From the NCBI RefSeq assembly GCF_900277125.1, contig NZ_OPYN01000184.1, forward strand, positions 20,303 to 84,302: a stretch of 64,000 bases of DNA. The letters run 5' to 3'. The DNA is from Pseudomonas inefficax. Its GTDB lineage: Bacteria; Pseudomonadota; Gammaproteobacteria; Pseudomonadales; Pseudomonadaceae. The notes under the pieces were generated by a model, which worked only from the letters and a program-made list of their open reading frames with translations, did no database searches and had not been told where the DNA came from. Both the position numbers and the translations under genes were made by a program. Positions 51,717 to 58,659 of the stretch are shown one piece after another. Within the stretch, counting starts at the first letter, position 1. Every line of letters starts with the position of its first letter.

Positions 51717-51954
51717 CAAGGCAGGCTCGTGTGACAGAAAAATCGGGTTGACCCGCCACATCACCCCGCCAACAGCACGGCAGGGCATCCTTGTAGTGAA
51801 TGCCGTCCTTGGCAACGAGTGAGGGTGAGAGTGCCCTTAACCCGTTTGGTTCCTCCCTGGAGGTGGATGCCGTTCCCTAGGCAAGGCCTAGATTAGAGGA
51901 AGGGTGTTGCTGAAATGTGTAGGGCGCAAGAACATCGGGTTGCAATACGGCCAC

Positions 51955-52158
51955 TCAATCATCCCGCGTCAGCACTTCCAGCAATTCGACCTCGAAGGTC
52001 AAATCCGAATTCGGCGGAATCGCCCCCACGCTGCGCTCGCCATAGCCCAGATGCGCCGGTACCAGCAGCTTGCGCTTACCGCCCACGCGCATCCCCATCA
52101 GGCCTTGATCCCAAGAATTCTGTAAATGACACCATGACTCAATCACGTAGACGCTCAA
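51955..52158 (-). pseudogene. FKBP-type peptidyl-prolyl isomerase, C-terminal fragment
   Basis: The C-terminal half of a small FKBP: WDQGLMGMRVGGKRKLLVPAHLGYGERSVGAIPPNSDLTFEVELLEVLTRDD. The first ~15 codons (MSVYVIESWCHLQNS) belong to the inserted element, and host-derived sequence starts at the TCCCA core at 52109-52113. The N-terminal half is at 58682-58866. Neither half can form the complete FKBP domain, so the isomerase activity is lost unless the element excises. Confidence 0.92.
52109..52132. other. attL-type junction
   Basis: Host GGCCTTGA joins the core TCCCA; then element sequence AGAATTCT and the arm GTAAATGACAC (52122-52132), which reappears inverted at the right end. Confidence 0.85.
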
Positions 52159-52339
52159 TGACGTTGGTGATCGCCCCGGCGTTGGTATCCAGAACCTGCA
52201 AGGCCGTCATAACGTTGTCGTGAACGTTGACAGACCCACGTTGGCGTATCCATGTACTGACCTCCTCGATTGCTGCACGTATGGCCGTCTGGTTGAGGTG
52301 GAGCAGTTCAAGTGCATCTGCGGTGGTTGCTTTGTCCAT
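52139..52339 (-). CDS. small helical protein of the element (66 aa)
   Basis: A 66-residue, mostly helical acidic protein: TADALELLHLNQTAIRAAIEEV, STWIRQRGSVNVHDNVMTAL, and DTNAGAITNVIERLRD. GAGG lies 7 bases before the ATG at 52339. It lies just inside the left end, 26 bases from the core, and reads toward the FKBP fragment. No family recognised. Its GC content is closer to the host than the rest of the element. Confidence 0.65.
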   Translation of the reverse strand: MDKATTADALELLHLNQTAIRAAIEEVSTWIRQRGSVNVHDNVMTALQVLDTNAGAITNVIERLRD

Positions 52340-52404
52340 GTGGAAGCCTCAACGGGAAGGTGCTGAGCTCAGACTACCACCCCCAATTTCAGAATCTGGA
52401 TTTG

Positions 52405-52428
52405 GATTTGGGCCGATCAGGCCAAATC
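52405..52428. promoter_or_regulatory. GATTTGG/CCAAATC dyad
   Basis: Inverted repeat with 7-bp arms and a partly paired centre between the divergent 66-aa and 109-aa genes; a possible operator for either. Confidence 0.35.
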
Positions 52429-52527
52429 GTGTTGGGTGAAAATCCGCTACTATCTAAGCCTTATGGTGGCATCATGCTAACCTGCGCATCAGCGTCAGTA
52501 CCGTCACGTAAATCAAGGAGATAGGGC

Positions 52528-52857
52528 ATGACAGACCAAAATCACTGCCAAGCAGTGAACTACTTCTATGTATGGGAGGGCAAGGAGCAAGAGGGAGGAA
52601 TCGAGATTCCTGGAGAAATCCTAAAGCACACCGACATCGCTAGGTCCCGTGTTTTGAGAGCTGTCGCAGAGGAATTTTCTAAGCTTGGTAAAGTAGTGGT
52701 ATACCAAGGAAATGTGGTGCCAAGCGGTCCTGCTCGCCATTACGACCGGAAAAAATCAGTAGACCTTTCTGTGCAGATTGACGGTAGTGAACCCTTGGAG
52801 CTTTCGATTTTCGACGCGGGCGCGATTGTTCAGCTGTTAACAGATAAAGAGCGCTAA
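52528..52857 (+). CDS. hypothetical protein of the element (109 aa)
   Basis: A 109-residue soluble protein with a plausible ribosome site (AAGGAGAT 7 bases upstream). Features: YFYVWEGKEQEGGIEIPGEILKHT, a helix ARSRVLRAVAEEFSKLGKVVVYQG, and a beta-rich C-terminal half SVDLSVQIDGSEPLELSIFDAGAIVQLL. It is the only gene of the element transcribed rightward. It could be a small regulatory or accessory protein; no family recognised. A terminator-like hairpin follows at 53048. Confidence 0.65.
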   Translation: MTDQNHCQAVNYFYVWEGKEQEGGIEIPGEILKHTDIARSRVLRAVAEEFSKLGKVVVYQGNVVPSGPARHYDRKKSVDLSVQIDGSEPLELSIFDAGAIVQLLTDKER

Positions 52858-53047
52858 CAATGAGGTGGGGGGGGAGGAATGATCAATGCTGCGATTTTAC
52901 CCCAATTTCAGCCAGCCCATTCATATGCGGCCTAGATATCCCAATGGTCAGAAATCCCCAGCGATTCAGCACCACGGCTCGATAGCAAGCCAAATGCCAA
53001 TGCGGGTAGGCCTAATCTTTTTTCAAAATCCCTGCATCACAAACGGA

Positions 53048-53092
53048 AACGCCCCACAAGGCTCCAAATACGGCCAATGCGGGGCGTTTTAT
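53048..53092 (+). terminator. terminator-like hairpin of the element
   Basis: AACGCCCC (53048-53055) pairs with GGGGCGTT (53081-53088), followed by TTATT. The 284-base gap 52858-53141 otherwise holds no supportable gene. Confidence 0.65.
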
Positions 53093-53141
53093 TGAAATTG
53101 GCAAATGGGTACTAGGTACAGTGAAAGGCCCTGTAATCGCT

Positions 53142-53684
53142 TTACACTGCCTTCATTGCACGTTGCACAGTGCTCAGGCTAACACCTAGGCTCTCAGCAG
53201 CCTTACGGAACGATTGCCCTTCAGCGATAGCGGCACGGATCGCATCGTCATCCACGGTCTTAGTCCGGCCCTTATAGACGCCTTTCTCTTTCGCCTTGGC
53301 GATACCTTCACGCTGACGCTCCTTAATCATCGAGCGCTCAAACTGAGCCACTGCACCCATCATCGACAGCATTAGGTGCTGGGTCGGGTTGTCTTCACCA
53401 GTGAACTCCAGCTTTTCCTTGTGGAAGCAGATATGTACGCCACGCTTAGTCAGGTCTTCCACCAGCTTGAGCAGGTCCACCAGTGAGCGGGCAAGGCGGT
53501 CAATGCTGTGAACAACGATGCTGTCACCTTCCCTGACGTATTCAAGCAGTGCTTGTAACTGAGGGCGGTCTGTTGTCGCACCGCTCAGCTTGTCGGTGAA
53601 AACCTTGTCCAGGGCGACACCATCAAGCTGACGCTCGGTGTTCTGGTCCAGCGAACTAACGCGAATGTATCCGACCTTTGCCAT
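53142..53684 (-). CDS. small serine recombinase (resolvase/invertase family)
   Basis: A 180-residue site-specific recombinase of the Hin/Tn3-resolvase class. Catalytic Ser 10 lies in YIRVSSLDQNTERQL. The active-site arginines are in SIDRLARSLVDL, and the E-helix region is MGAVAQFERSMIKERQREGIAKAKEKG. A C-terminal HTH follows (SFRKAAESLGVSLSTVQRAM). I use the ATG at 53684, where GAGG has proper spacing; seven codons upstream is another ATG. The repeated GTATTC motif directly upstream looks like its res site. It likely resolves multimers or controls the element's structure. Confidence 0.93.
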   Translation of the reverse strand: MAKVGYIRVSSLDQNTERQLDGVALDKVFTDKLSGATTDRPQLQALLEYVREGDSIVVHSIDRLARSLVDLLKLVEDLTKRGVHICFHKEKLEFTGEDNPTQHLMLSMMGAVAQFERSMIKERQREGIAKAKEKGVYKGRTKTVDDDAIRAAIAEGQSFRKAAESLGVSLSTVQRAMKAV

Positions 53685-53697
53685 TTCCTTGCCCTCT

Positions 53698-53827
53698 GTA
53701 TTCATTTAACTCTAGATGCTTGGATTATGTGTGTATTCAAGCATCAAGTCAACCCTAATGAATACGGAAAAGGCAGGGGCACTGTATTCAGCTGACTGTA
53801 GTCGCAAGGGTGCACCCTAACGAATAC
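53698..53827. other. res-like site of the small serine recombinase
   Basis: GTATTC occurs at 53698, 53733 and 53784, and its complement GAATAC at 53760 and 53822. They make inverted pairs at 53733-53765 and 53784-53827 plus a single half. The longer form ACCCTAA[TC]GAATAC occurs twice (53752-53765, 53814-53827). Two or three recombinase subsites over ~130 bp next to the gene is the usual res architecture. Confidence 0.7.
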
Positions 53828-53869
53828 AAACATGCGATGGATTGCCAACGATCCATCATCACCAAACCC

Positions 53870-53940
53870 TCTGATGGGCTGGTGATGGTAAGTATCGAAT
53901 CGTCGTGTAGGGGAATCTGATGGGCTGGTGTAGGGGAATC
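53870..53940. repeat. short direct repeats near the res-like site
   Basis: TCTGATGGGCTGGTG occurs at 53870-53884 and 53916-53930, and GTGTAGGGGAATC at 53905-53917 and 53928-53940, so the last part is a 23-base tandem unit. They may be iteron-like or slippage products. Confidence 0.6.
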
Positions 53941-53946
53941 CATCTG

Positions 53947-54423
53947 TTACCAATCCAAATCGTCAGATGCTTCTCGCTTGATCAGCAACGGCTTGTTCAA
54001 CACCGTCCAGCGATTCACCTTACCCTTACCAAAGAACTTCGACAGGTCATGTGGCCTCTGTCTTTCGATGGTGTCAGCAATCGTATCCAGCTTGGATACT
54101 GAGAGAGCCTGATCCATCACGTTCATCAGTGATGGAAATGTCTTGTCCGCAACATCCTGCAAGCCATCCACTGGTTTGGTGGTGAACATCGTCAAGTAGG
54201 CTTGTGTAGGGGCTGCGCCTTTCTTCATCGTCTGTATCCGAATGAGGAACGGTTGATCTGGATAAACCCTACGCAACCTCTGCTTGAACGCTACCATGTC
54301 ATTCAGCAAGCCATGACTCAGTGTTGGGTCGTCATAGAACACCGAACACTGATAACTCCATGTATTACCCTTGAATACCGTTAGGTATCTTCTCTTTGTC
54401 TTTTCTTCTGTTGTCTCGCTCAC
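53947..54423 (-). CDS. hypothetical protein of the element (158 aa)
   Basis: A 158-residue basic protein starting at GTG 54423 with AAGGAAGG close upstream. The N-terminal region is beta-rich (RRYLTVFKGNTWSYQCSVFYDDP), followed by VAFKQRLRRVYPDQPFLIRIQTMKKGAAPTQAYLTMFTT and a C-terminal helical part (MDQALSVSKLDTIADTIERQ). It does not resemble a protein I can name. The strand-Lys-rich pattern could be nucleic-acid binding, which is a guess only. It stands alone between the res region and a 570-base non-coding gap. Confidence 0.6.
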   Translation of the reverse strand: MSETTEEKTKRRYLTVFKGNTWSYQCSVFYDDPTLSHGLLNDMVAFKQRLRRVYPDQPFLIRIQTMKKGAAPTQAYLTMFTTKPVDGLQDVADKTFPSLMNVMDQALSVSKLDTIADTIERQRPHDLSKFFGKGKVNRWTVLNKPLLIKREASDDLDW

Positions 54424-54442
54424 TACACCTTCCTTTTTAAAG

Positions 54443-54472
54443 ACACACCTCTCTCTAACACACCTCTCTCTA
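54443..54472. repeat. tandem 15-bp duplication
   Basis: ACACACCTCTCTCTA is present twice head to tail, 20 bases upstream of the 158-aa gene start, in its 5' leader. Confidence 0.8.
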
Positions 54473-54599
54473 AGCTGAGTCCCCCTCCTATACTAGGACC
54501 GGAAGACTCGGGTGCCATGAGATACCTCTACGCCCCGTACCATCTGGTGCTGGCGGTGCTGGTCATTTCTCAAAAAACTCAGCATTTTTGCATTAGTAG

Positions 54600-54847
54600 T
54601 GCGGTAAGGCAAGCACCGATCTGATCCTGTTATTCACTGTCGTTTGGGGGCATGTCCACTATCCAGAATGCACAGGCTTTACAGGAGGCTCATATAAGCG
54701 ATTACAGCGTGGTGATGTGAACCCCGCTATCCCTTCCTTATCGAAGACGAAATCGTGCTCAGAGTCGCAGGAGAATACGTTATAACCCTATCCCCACCTG
54801 GAGCCGGTGACTATCTTTCCGAGGTTCTGTTTAAAATGATGAATTGA
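54600..54847 (+). pseudogene. possible decayed gene remnant
   Basis: In the 570-base gap 54424-54993, one plus-strand frame is open from 54600 (ILLFTVVWGHVHYPE ... KRLQRGDVNPAIPS) to 54785. A neighbouring frame is open to the stop at 54847 (FLIEDEIVLRVAGEYVITLS ... DYLSEVLFKMMN). A one-base shift near 54735 would join them. There is no good start codon. It looks like a frameshifted relic but may be chance. Nothing else is visible in the gap apart from the duplication and terminator. Confidence 0.3.
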
Positions 54848-54935
54848 GTAATAAAAGGGATAGGAAATAGATTGTGCTAAACACCAACACCGATCATCCC
54901 CAACCAACATCGGGGTGAAACCAAATCGTAGGCAC

Positions 54936-54971
54936 AAAAAAGGCCGTCACCCGCATAAGCCAGTGACAGCC
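54936..54971 (-). terminator. Rho-independent terminator of the three-gene element operon
   Basis: On the minus strand GGCTGTCAC ... GTGACGGCC forms a 9-bp stem with one mismatch, followed by TTTTTT, 23 bases after the stop at 54994. Confidence 0.8.
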
Positions 54972-54993
54972 ACTTCCTGTATTCACTCTGTTT

Positions 54994-55470
54994 TTACTCT
55001 GGAATCTCTAGGGGAGCATAACAAGCTTGAACCTCAGCTTCAATTTTGGCCAACTTCTTGGCCTTAGCTTCTTCAGCAGCTTTTCGTTCCTTCTCTTCCA
55101 GTGTCTGAATCAGTTGCTGACGAAGCAGGTCCTGATACCGTGCATGTTCAGCTTCTAAGTGGGCAACGTATTCAGCTTTAACTTTAGCTTTAATGACTTC
55201 AATGTCTTGGGTTTGCTGAGATTCAGGCTTAACCATCCAGACCTCATGAGCCAGTTCACCATGGAACACATGCTTGTTGACGGCCACCGTATAGCCTTCT
55301 TTGGATTTATCAATGACGGCTTGCAACAGGTCGTGCTCGAAAGTTGCCCGCACACGCTCCATTGACTGCTCGGTACCTCGATACATTCGAATCCAACCCT
55401 CAACCTTGGATTCATATTCTGCTTGATTCCACTTAGGGGGAGCGCCTTGGATTATGATTTTTTCTTTCAT
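54994..55470 (-). CDS. hypothetical protein with C-terminal coiled coil (158 aa)
   Basis: A 158-residue protein. The N-terminal globular part (PPKWNQAEYESKVEGWIRMYRG; FEHDLLQAVIDKSKEGYTVAVNKHVFHGELAHEVWMVKP) is followed by a long charged coiled coil of about 65 residues (IKAKVKAEYVAHLEAEHARYQDLL... EEKERKAAEEAKAKKLAKIEAEV). AGGA lies 9 bases before the ATG at 55470. It is the last gene of a tightly spaced trio (gaps of 4 bases), closed by the terminator at 54936. No family recognised; the coil suggests self-assembly or a structural/adaptor role. Confidence 0.7.
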   Translation of the reverse strand: MKEKIIIQGAPPKWNQAEYESKVEGWIRMYRGTEQSMERVRATFEHDLLQAVIDKSKEGYTVAVNKHVFHGELAHEVWMVKPESQQTQDIEVIKAKVKAEYVAHLEAEHARYQDLLRQQLIQTLEEKERKAAEEAKAKKLAKIEAEVQACYAPLEIPE

Positions 55471-55474
55471 TCTT

Positions 55475-55666
55475 TCATTTCCTTTTTTGATTCATGTGGG
55501 TGCGGTAGACCTTCAGCAAATTGGTACAGTATTCTTGCCATACATCAACTGAGCTATTAGCGTCTGATACAGCAGTTGTCGGTGTGGCGACCCCGGTTGG
55601 TTTGGCATCATCAGTAGTAGTTGAACGTGCCTTAGCTCGCTCAATCATGGCGTAGAAATAGCTCAT
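55475..55666 (-). CDS. hypothetical small protein of the element (63 aa)
   Basis: A 63-residue protein, MSYFYAMIERAKARS, then a Thr/Ala/Asp-rich low-complexity middle and a C-terminal helix VDVWQEYCTNLLKVYRTHMNQKRK. The chosen ATG at 55666 lies 4 bases after the upstream stop, and translation is probably coupled because no strong ribosome site is seen. An in-frame start at 55729 would overlap the upstream gene. It is the middle gene of the trio. Confidence 0.55.
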   Translation of the reverse strand: MSYFYAMIERAKARSTTTDDAKPTGVATPTTAVSDANSSVDVWQEYCTNLLKVYRTHMNQKRK

Positions 55667-55670
55667 CCAA

Positions 55671-55832
55671 TCACAGCCCGAATTGTGTTTTGATGATGTC
55701 GATTGCGTCAAGGCAACGCCTGTATTCAACTTTGTTACCTGTGGCAGCTGCCGCCGCCTTCAATTTCTGGTAATGCTTGACTTGTTCCAGTGCTAGCCAA
55801 CGCTCAACGTCATAGGTAGTTGTTAAGGTCAT
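55671..55832 (-). CDS. hypothetical small protein of the element (53 aa)
   Basis: A 53-residue helical protein: TLTTTYDVERWLALEQVKHYQKLKAAAAATGNKVEYRRCLDAIDIIKTQFGL in order along its length, without membrane or metal motif. AAGGA lies 7 bases before the ATG at 55832. First gene of the 55832-54994 trio. Too short for a domain call. Confidence 0.6.
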   Translation of the reverse strand: MTLTTTYDVERWLALEQVKHYQKLKAAAAATGNKVEYRRCLDAIDIIKTQFGL

Positions 55833-55861
55833 TTGATTTTCCTTCTGAAATTGTCTGAGAC

Positions 55862-55879
55862 ATGGCTGAAAACAGCCAT
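55862..55879. other. ATGGCTG/CAGCCAT hairpin
   Basis: Perfect 7-bp stem with an AAAA loop, 30 bases upstream of the 53-aa gene start, adjacent to the larger hairpin at 55905. Confidence 0.6.
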
Positions 55880-55904
55880 TCATGCCACGCAAATCAAGGG
55901 CTAC

Positions 55905-55960
55905 AGAGGCTTAAAACTGGCAACTGGTACACGTGGTTAGGTTGCCACTTTTAAGCCTCT
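55905..55960. repeat. 20-bp inverted repeat with 16-nt loop
   Basis: AGAGGCTTAAAACTGGCAAC (55905-55924) pairs with 55941-55960 at 19 of 20 positions. There is no T-run on either side, so it is not a typical terminator. It lies between two minus-strand genes of the element and could be a recombinase or replication-protein binding structure. Confidence 0.8.
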
Positions 55961-55978
55961 ACAGGCCGCATTGTTTCG

Positions 55979-56389
55979 TTATGGGTTGTATTTACTGAGG
56001 TAGGCCCTAGCAGCCACAATGCCGGTGTAAAGAGCAGCATCAAGATCATACTCATGGGCTTCCGGATTCTGTGCAATCCAAATCTTTACTTGTTCTTCTC
56101 GATCTAGGTGCTTCTCGGTAGGTACGTCTCGAACTCGATAGGTTCGAGGGTTAGCTTGCCCAGTTTTCCCATTACATACTTTTTCCTTAAAGTAAGGTGA
56201 CTTCATCATCAGCTCACCGACATCAGGGTGAAGGCCTGGGTTCCGCTTACACCACTTGTAATACGTGGTCAGTGCTTTATCGCTCGCCACGATGAATTTA
56301 AGAAGCTTTGTATCAGCAGGGCTATACGATGACGTCATTACATGGGTTACTAGGTTAGATGGTCGGTTTATCACGAAATAGTTAGCCAT
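55979..56389 (-). CDS. hypothetical protein of the element (136 aa)
   Basis: A 136-residue basic protein (ANYFVINRPSNLVTHVMTSSYSPADTKLLKFIV; ALTTYYKWCKRNPGLHPDVGELMMKSPYFKEKV; a C-terminal helical part HEYDLDAALYTGIVAARAYLSKYNP). The start at 56389 overlaps the end of the zinc-finger gene by 8 bases, so the two are translationally coupled. Function not recognised. Confidence 0.65.
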   Translation of the reverse strand: MANYFVINRPSNLVTHVMTSSYSPADTKLLKFIVASDKALTTYYKWCKRNPGLHPDVGELMMKSPYFKEKVCNGKTGQANPRTYRVRDVPTEKHLDREEQVKIWIAQNPEAHEYDLDAALYTGIVAARAYLSKYNP

Positions 56390-56621
56390 GCTGCTTGACC
56401 ACCAATTCACTCAGGTATTGATTGATCGACTTGTCAGCACGAAGTGCGACAACAGCGAGATTGGTATAGGCAGCAAGTGGTACACGAAACCTTACCAACA
56501 CGGATTCAGCACGATTTGACCGAAACAAACGTCCACGGCAAGAGCTGGAGCAAGTGCGAGCATCTCGACGTTTCGTCTTAAGGGGAATGTTACAAATACA
56601 GCAGACACGGGTATTCGTCAT
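56382..56621 (-). CDS. small zinc-finger / RHH-like protein of the element
   Basis: A 79-residue protein with four paired cysteines (CCICNIPL ... RTCSSSCRGRLF) that suggest a zinc ribbon. A C-terminal segment (VRFRVPLAAYTNLAVVALRADKSINQYLSELV) resembles ribbon-helix-helix DNA-binding domains. GGAGG precedes the ATG at 56621. A 15-bp palindrome at 56652 overlaps its likely -10 box, so it may be an autoregulator of the element's operon. No exact family recognised. Confidence 0.7.
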   Translation of the reverse strand: MTNTRVCCICNIPLKTKRRDARTCSSSCRGRLFRSNRAESVLVRFRVPLAAYTNLAVVALRADKSINQYLSELVVKQHG

Positions 56622-56651
56622 TTACACCTCCAGGGGTAATGAGTAGTAGTA

Positions 56652-56666
56652 GTTCGTATAACGAAC
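56652..56666. promoter_or_regulatory. GTTCGT-ATA-ACGAAC operator palindrome
   Basis: Perfect 6-bp arms around ATA. On the minus strand the centre contains TATACG, a plausible -10 box for the zinc-finger gene with TTGCTC 18 bases upstream. Confidence 0.65.
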
Positions 56667-56681
56667 ACAAATTTACGTGAG

Positions 56682-56726
56682 CAAAAAGAAACCCCAATCA
56701 CTGGCTCAGCGATGACTCACTGGGGT
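56682..56726 (-). terminator. terminator after the large serine recombinase gene
   Basis: ACCCCA (56721-56726 complement) pairs with TGGGGT (56691-56696 complement) on the minus strand, followed by TTCTTTTTG. It isolates the integrase transcript from the zinc-finger operon. Confidence 0.65.
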
Positions 56727-56753
56727 GCAATGATTGAGGCCTAGGAGATAAGT

Positions 56754-56791
56754 GCGAGCAAGTCAACCAAAGGGGAAATTGACTCACTCGC
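56754..56791. other. 13-bp imperfect dyad in the integrase 3' gap
   Basis: GCGAGCAAGTCAA and TTGACTCACTCGC, 11 of 13 paired, 12-base loop. With the small palindromes AGAAATATTTCT (56869-56880) and CTATTA/TAATAG (56886-56903) it makes up the structured 358-base gap 56622-56979, which holds no gene. Confidence 0.5.
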
Positions 56792-56979
56792 GAACAACCC
56801 TGCGACAAGAAGGGAGGAGAAGCACAGGATTGTTTGGGGAAAGGCTTAGAGGATACCTTGAGAGCAAAAGAAATATTTCTGAGCTCTATTAATTAAATAA
56901 TAGCAACCGCCGTCGAAATTTGTCAATACCCGTTGTAAATGTTTTATCGATTTTATGGAAAATTTAATAACTGCTTCCG

Positions 56980-58617
56980 CTATGCTTCTGGAACATACGC
57001 ATATTCAAATGGTTCAGGTGCTGATATAAGCTTGTAAGAGCGACGCAACATATACCTCACTTGCTCAACTGGATTATCAGTTGGCTTACCCCATTCCAAG
57101 GTTGCAGGAACGTCAGGGGAGATTATTGTTTCCTCCCCTAAGTACATGATTCGATAACCTAGCGTAACGTTGCTTTTTGGTTTACGCTTGGGTCCAAGGT
57201 ACATCCACGGATATAGTTCACCAGCAACCTTCAACAGTTTGTTCGGATAAACGACAATCGAATATTCGACTTGCTTCAACAGAGAACTAAGCTGAATTGG
57301 GTCATGTATCATCATTTGATCTTGCGAAAGAACAGCACCAAACCCACCACCAGCATCTGGTGTACGTTCCAACACCGCAAGCTCATCCTCTACGACCTTA
57401 CGCCGATTACTTTCATCTTCTAGCTTCTTCCACAACTCAGGGATATTAAGTGCAGCTGCTTTTTCAGTAAGGTTCGTAATCGTCGCTGTCAGAGCATCTC
57501 GCTCAGTTGTCAGTACTAGCTTTCGCTTGTCATTAACTGTAAGTTGGATTTGCTGCATCGCCTTATCTACCCAGTGCGTGGCCGTCAATGAGTAGATATA
57601 AACCGCAACCTGATAGGGAATGGTTTCATCGTTTGTACATCCTGCCTTCTTCAACCGATGATATGTCCCGCACCGTAGGTTATTAGGCTTACCATCCTTG
57701 TGATGAAGGATATAGTTTGATCCGCATGCTCCACACTTTACCAACCCTACAAGGAAGTGCTTTGACGTGCGTTCTCTAGGCTTAGTCGCTACCGCTTTCT
57801 TACGCTGTTGTGCCTGCATGAACAACTCAGGAGTTACAACAGGCTCGTAAACATTCGGTATATCTTGTGCGTCTTCCTTACCTTTATGATATTCCCAATA
57901 GCCAATAGCTGCTTTGTTGCGCAACCAAGCTTCGACAGTTGGACCTGAGCACGTTGCCAACTCAACTTCACCACTAGCTCGCAGACGATTAGCGATTGTG
58001 GTCTTGCCAATGCCACTCACATACCATTCAAAGGCTTGCCGAATGTACGGTGCAATGTTCTTTTTCAACTCGCCTTCGACAGTTAACCAGATCGGCACCC
58101 ACCGTTTTACCGGCTCCCCATCCATAGCTTTTTGTCTTCTGATTCCATAGTTGGCAGTGATACGGTCGCTCAGTTGTTTTGAATACGACCATGCAGCTTG
58201 TATCTTTGCCATCAGCAAATGGATTTGAGGTGTGTTGATGCTGTCTTTCGTGTAAACGGTGTTGTCGTCTAGGGTTACGATAGAAATTCCAGCACGAAGA
58301 ATTGGCAATATCAAATCACCAAGCATATCGGCGGTTTCCATACGCCCTGCACGGTCGATTGCTTCAACTAGAACAACGTCACCGGTCTTGATCGCCCCGG
58401 CCTTTACAGCGGCAAGCAGCTTGGCGAACCCGCCACCATCCTTGATGTGCTCACCATGGTACCCACTCTTGCCAAGGTCTCGATAGGTGAGGTCAGACAG
58501 GGTGTAGTCAGGGTTCTGACCCATCCAAACCATCACCATTTGATGCTGGCGTTCGGTACTGGTGCCGCTTGCCTGACGGGCACTGCTGAATCGAATGTAG
58601 GGTATGGCGGCTGGCAT
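56980..58617 (-). CDS. large serine recombinase (site-specific integrase)
   Basis: A 545-residue large serine integrase, the enzyme that inserts and, with a directionality factor, excises the element. The N-terminal resolvase domain holds the nucleophile Ser 11 in YIRFSSARQASGTSTERQ and active-site residues around LVEAIDRAGRMETADML. The recombinase domain follows (IRQAFEWYVSGIGKTTIANRL ... SGPTVEAWLRNKAAIGYWEYHKG). A zinc ribbon (CGACGSNYILHHKDGKPNNLRC ... GC) and a coiled-coil motif near residues 375-430 complete it. AGGAAG precedes the ATG. It ends at a terminator at 56682 and starts 65 bases from the right attachment core. Confidence 0.96.
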   Translation of the reverse strand: MPAAIPYIRFSSARQASGTSTERQHQMVMVWMGQNPDYTLSDLTYRDLGKSGYHGEHIKDGGGFAKLLAAVKAGAIKTGDVVLVEAIDRAGRMETADMLGDLILPILRAGISIVTLDDNTVYTKDSINTPQIHLLMAKIQAAWSYSKQLSDRITANYGIRRQKAMDGEPVKRWVPIWLTVEGELKKNIAPYIRQAFEWYVSGIGKTTIANRLRASGEVELATCSGPTVEAWLRNKAAIGYWEYHKGKEDAQDIPNVYEPVVTPELFMQAQQRKKAVATKPRERTSKHFLVGLVKCGACGSNYILHHKDGKPNNLRCGTYHRLKKAGCTNDETIPYQVAVYIYSLTATHWVDKAMQQIQLTVNDKRKLVLTTERDALTATITNLTEKAAALNIPELWKKLEDESNRRKVVEDELAVLERTPDAGGGFGAVLSQDQMMIHDPIQLSSLLKQVEYSIVVYPNKLLKVAGELYPWMYLGPKRKPKSNVTLGYRIMYLGEETIISPDVPATLEWGKPTDNPVEQVRYMLRRSYKLISAPEPFEYAYVPEA

Positions 58618-58659
58618 CGACCTGCTTCCTGCTGCGCAAAAAGGGCAGCATACACCGCA

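Noticed and set aside
52886..53095. 69-codon frame downstream of the 109-aa gene of the element
   Set aside because: It runs through the terminator hairpin at 53048-53088 and has no recognisable features.
53905..53940. CRISPR-like repeat near the resolvase
   Set aside because: Only two partial copies of a 23-base tandem unit are present, without unique spacers or cas genes.
54517..54624. 35-codon plus-strand frame starting at an ATG in the element gap
   Set aside because: There is no ribosome-binding sequence before the ATG, and it overlaps the start of the possible gene remnant in another frame.
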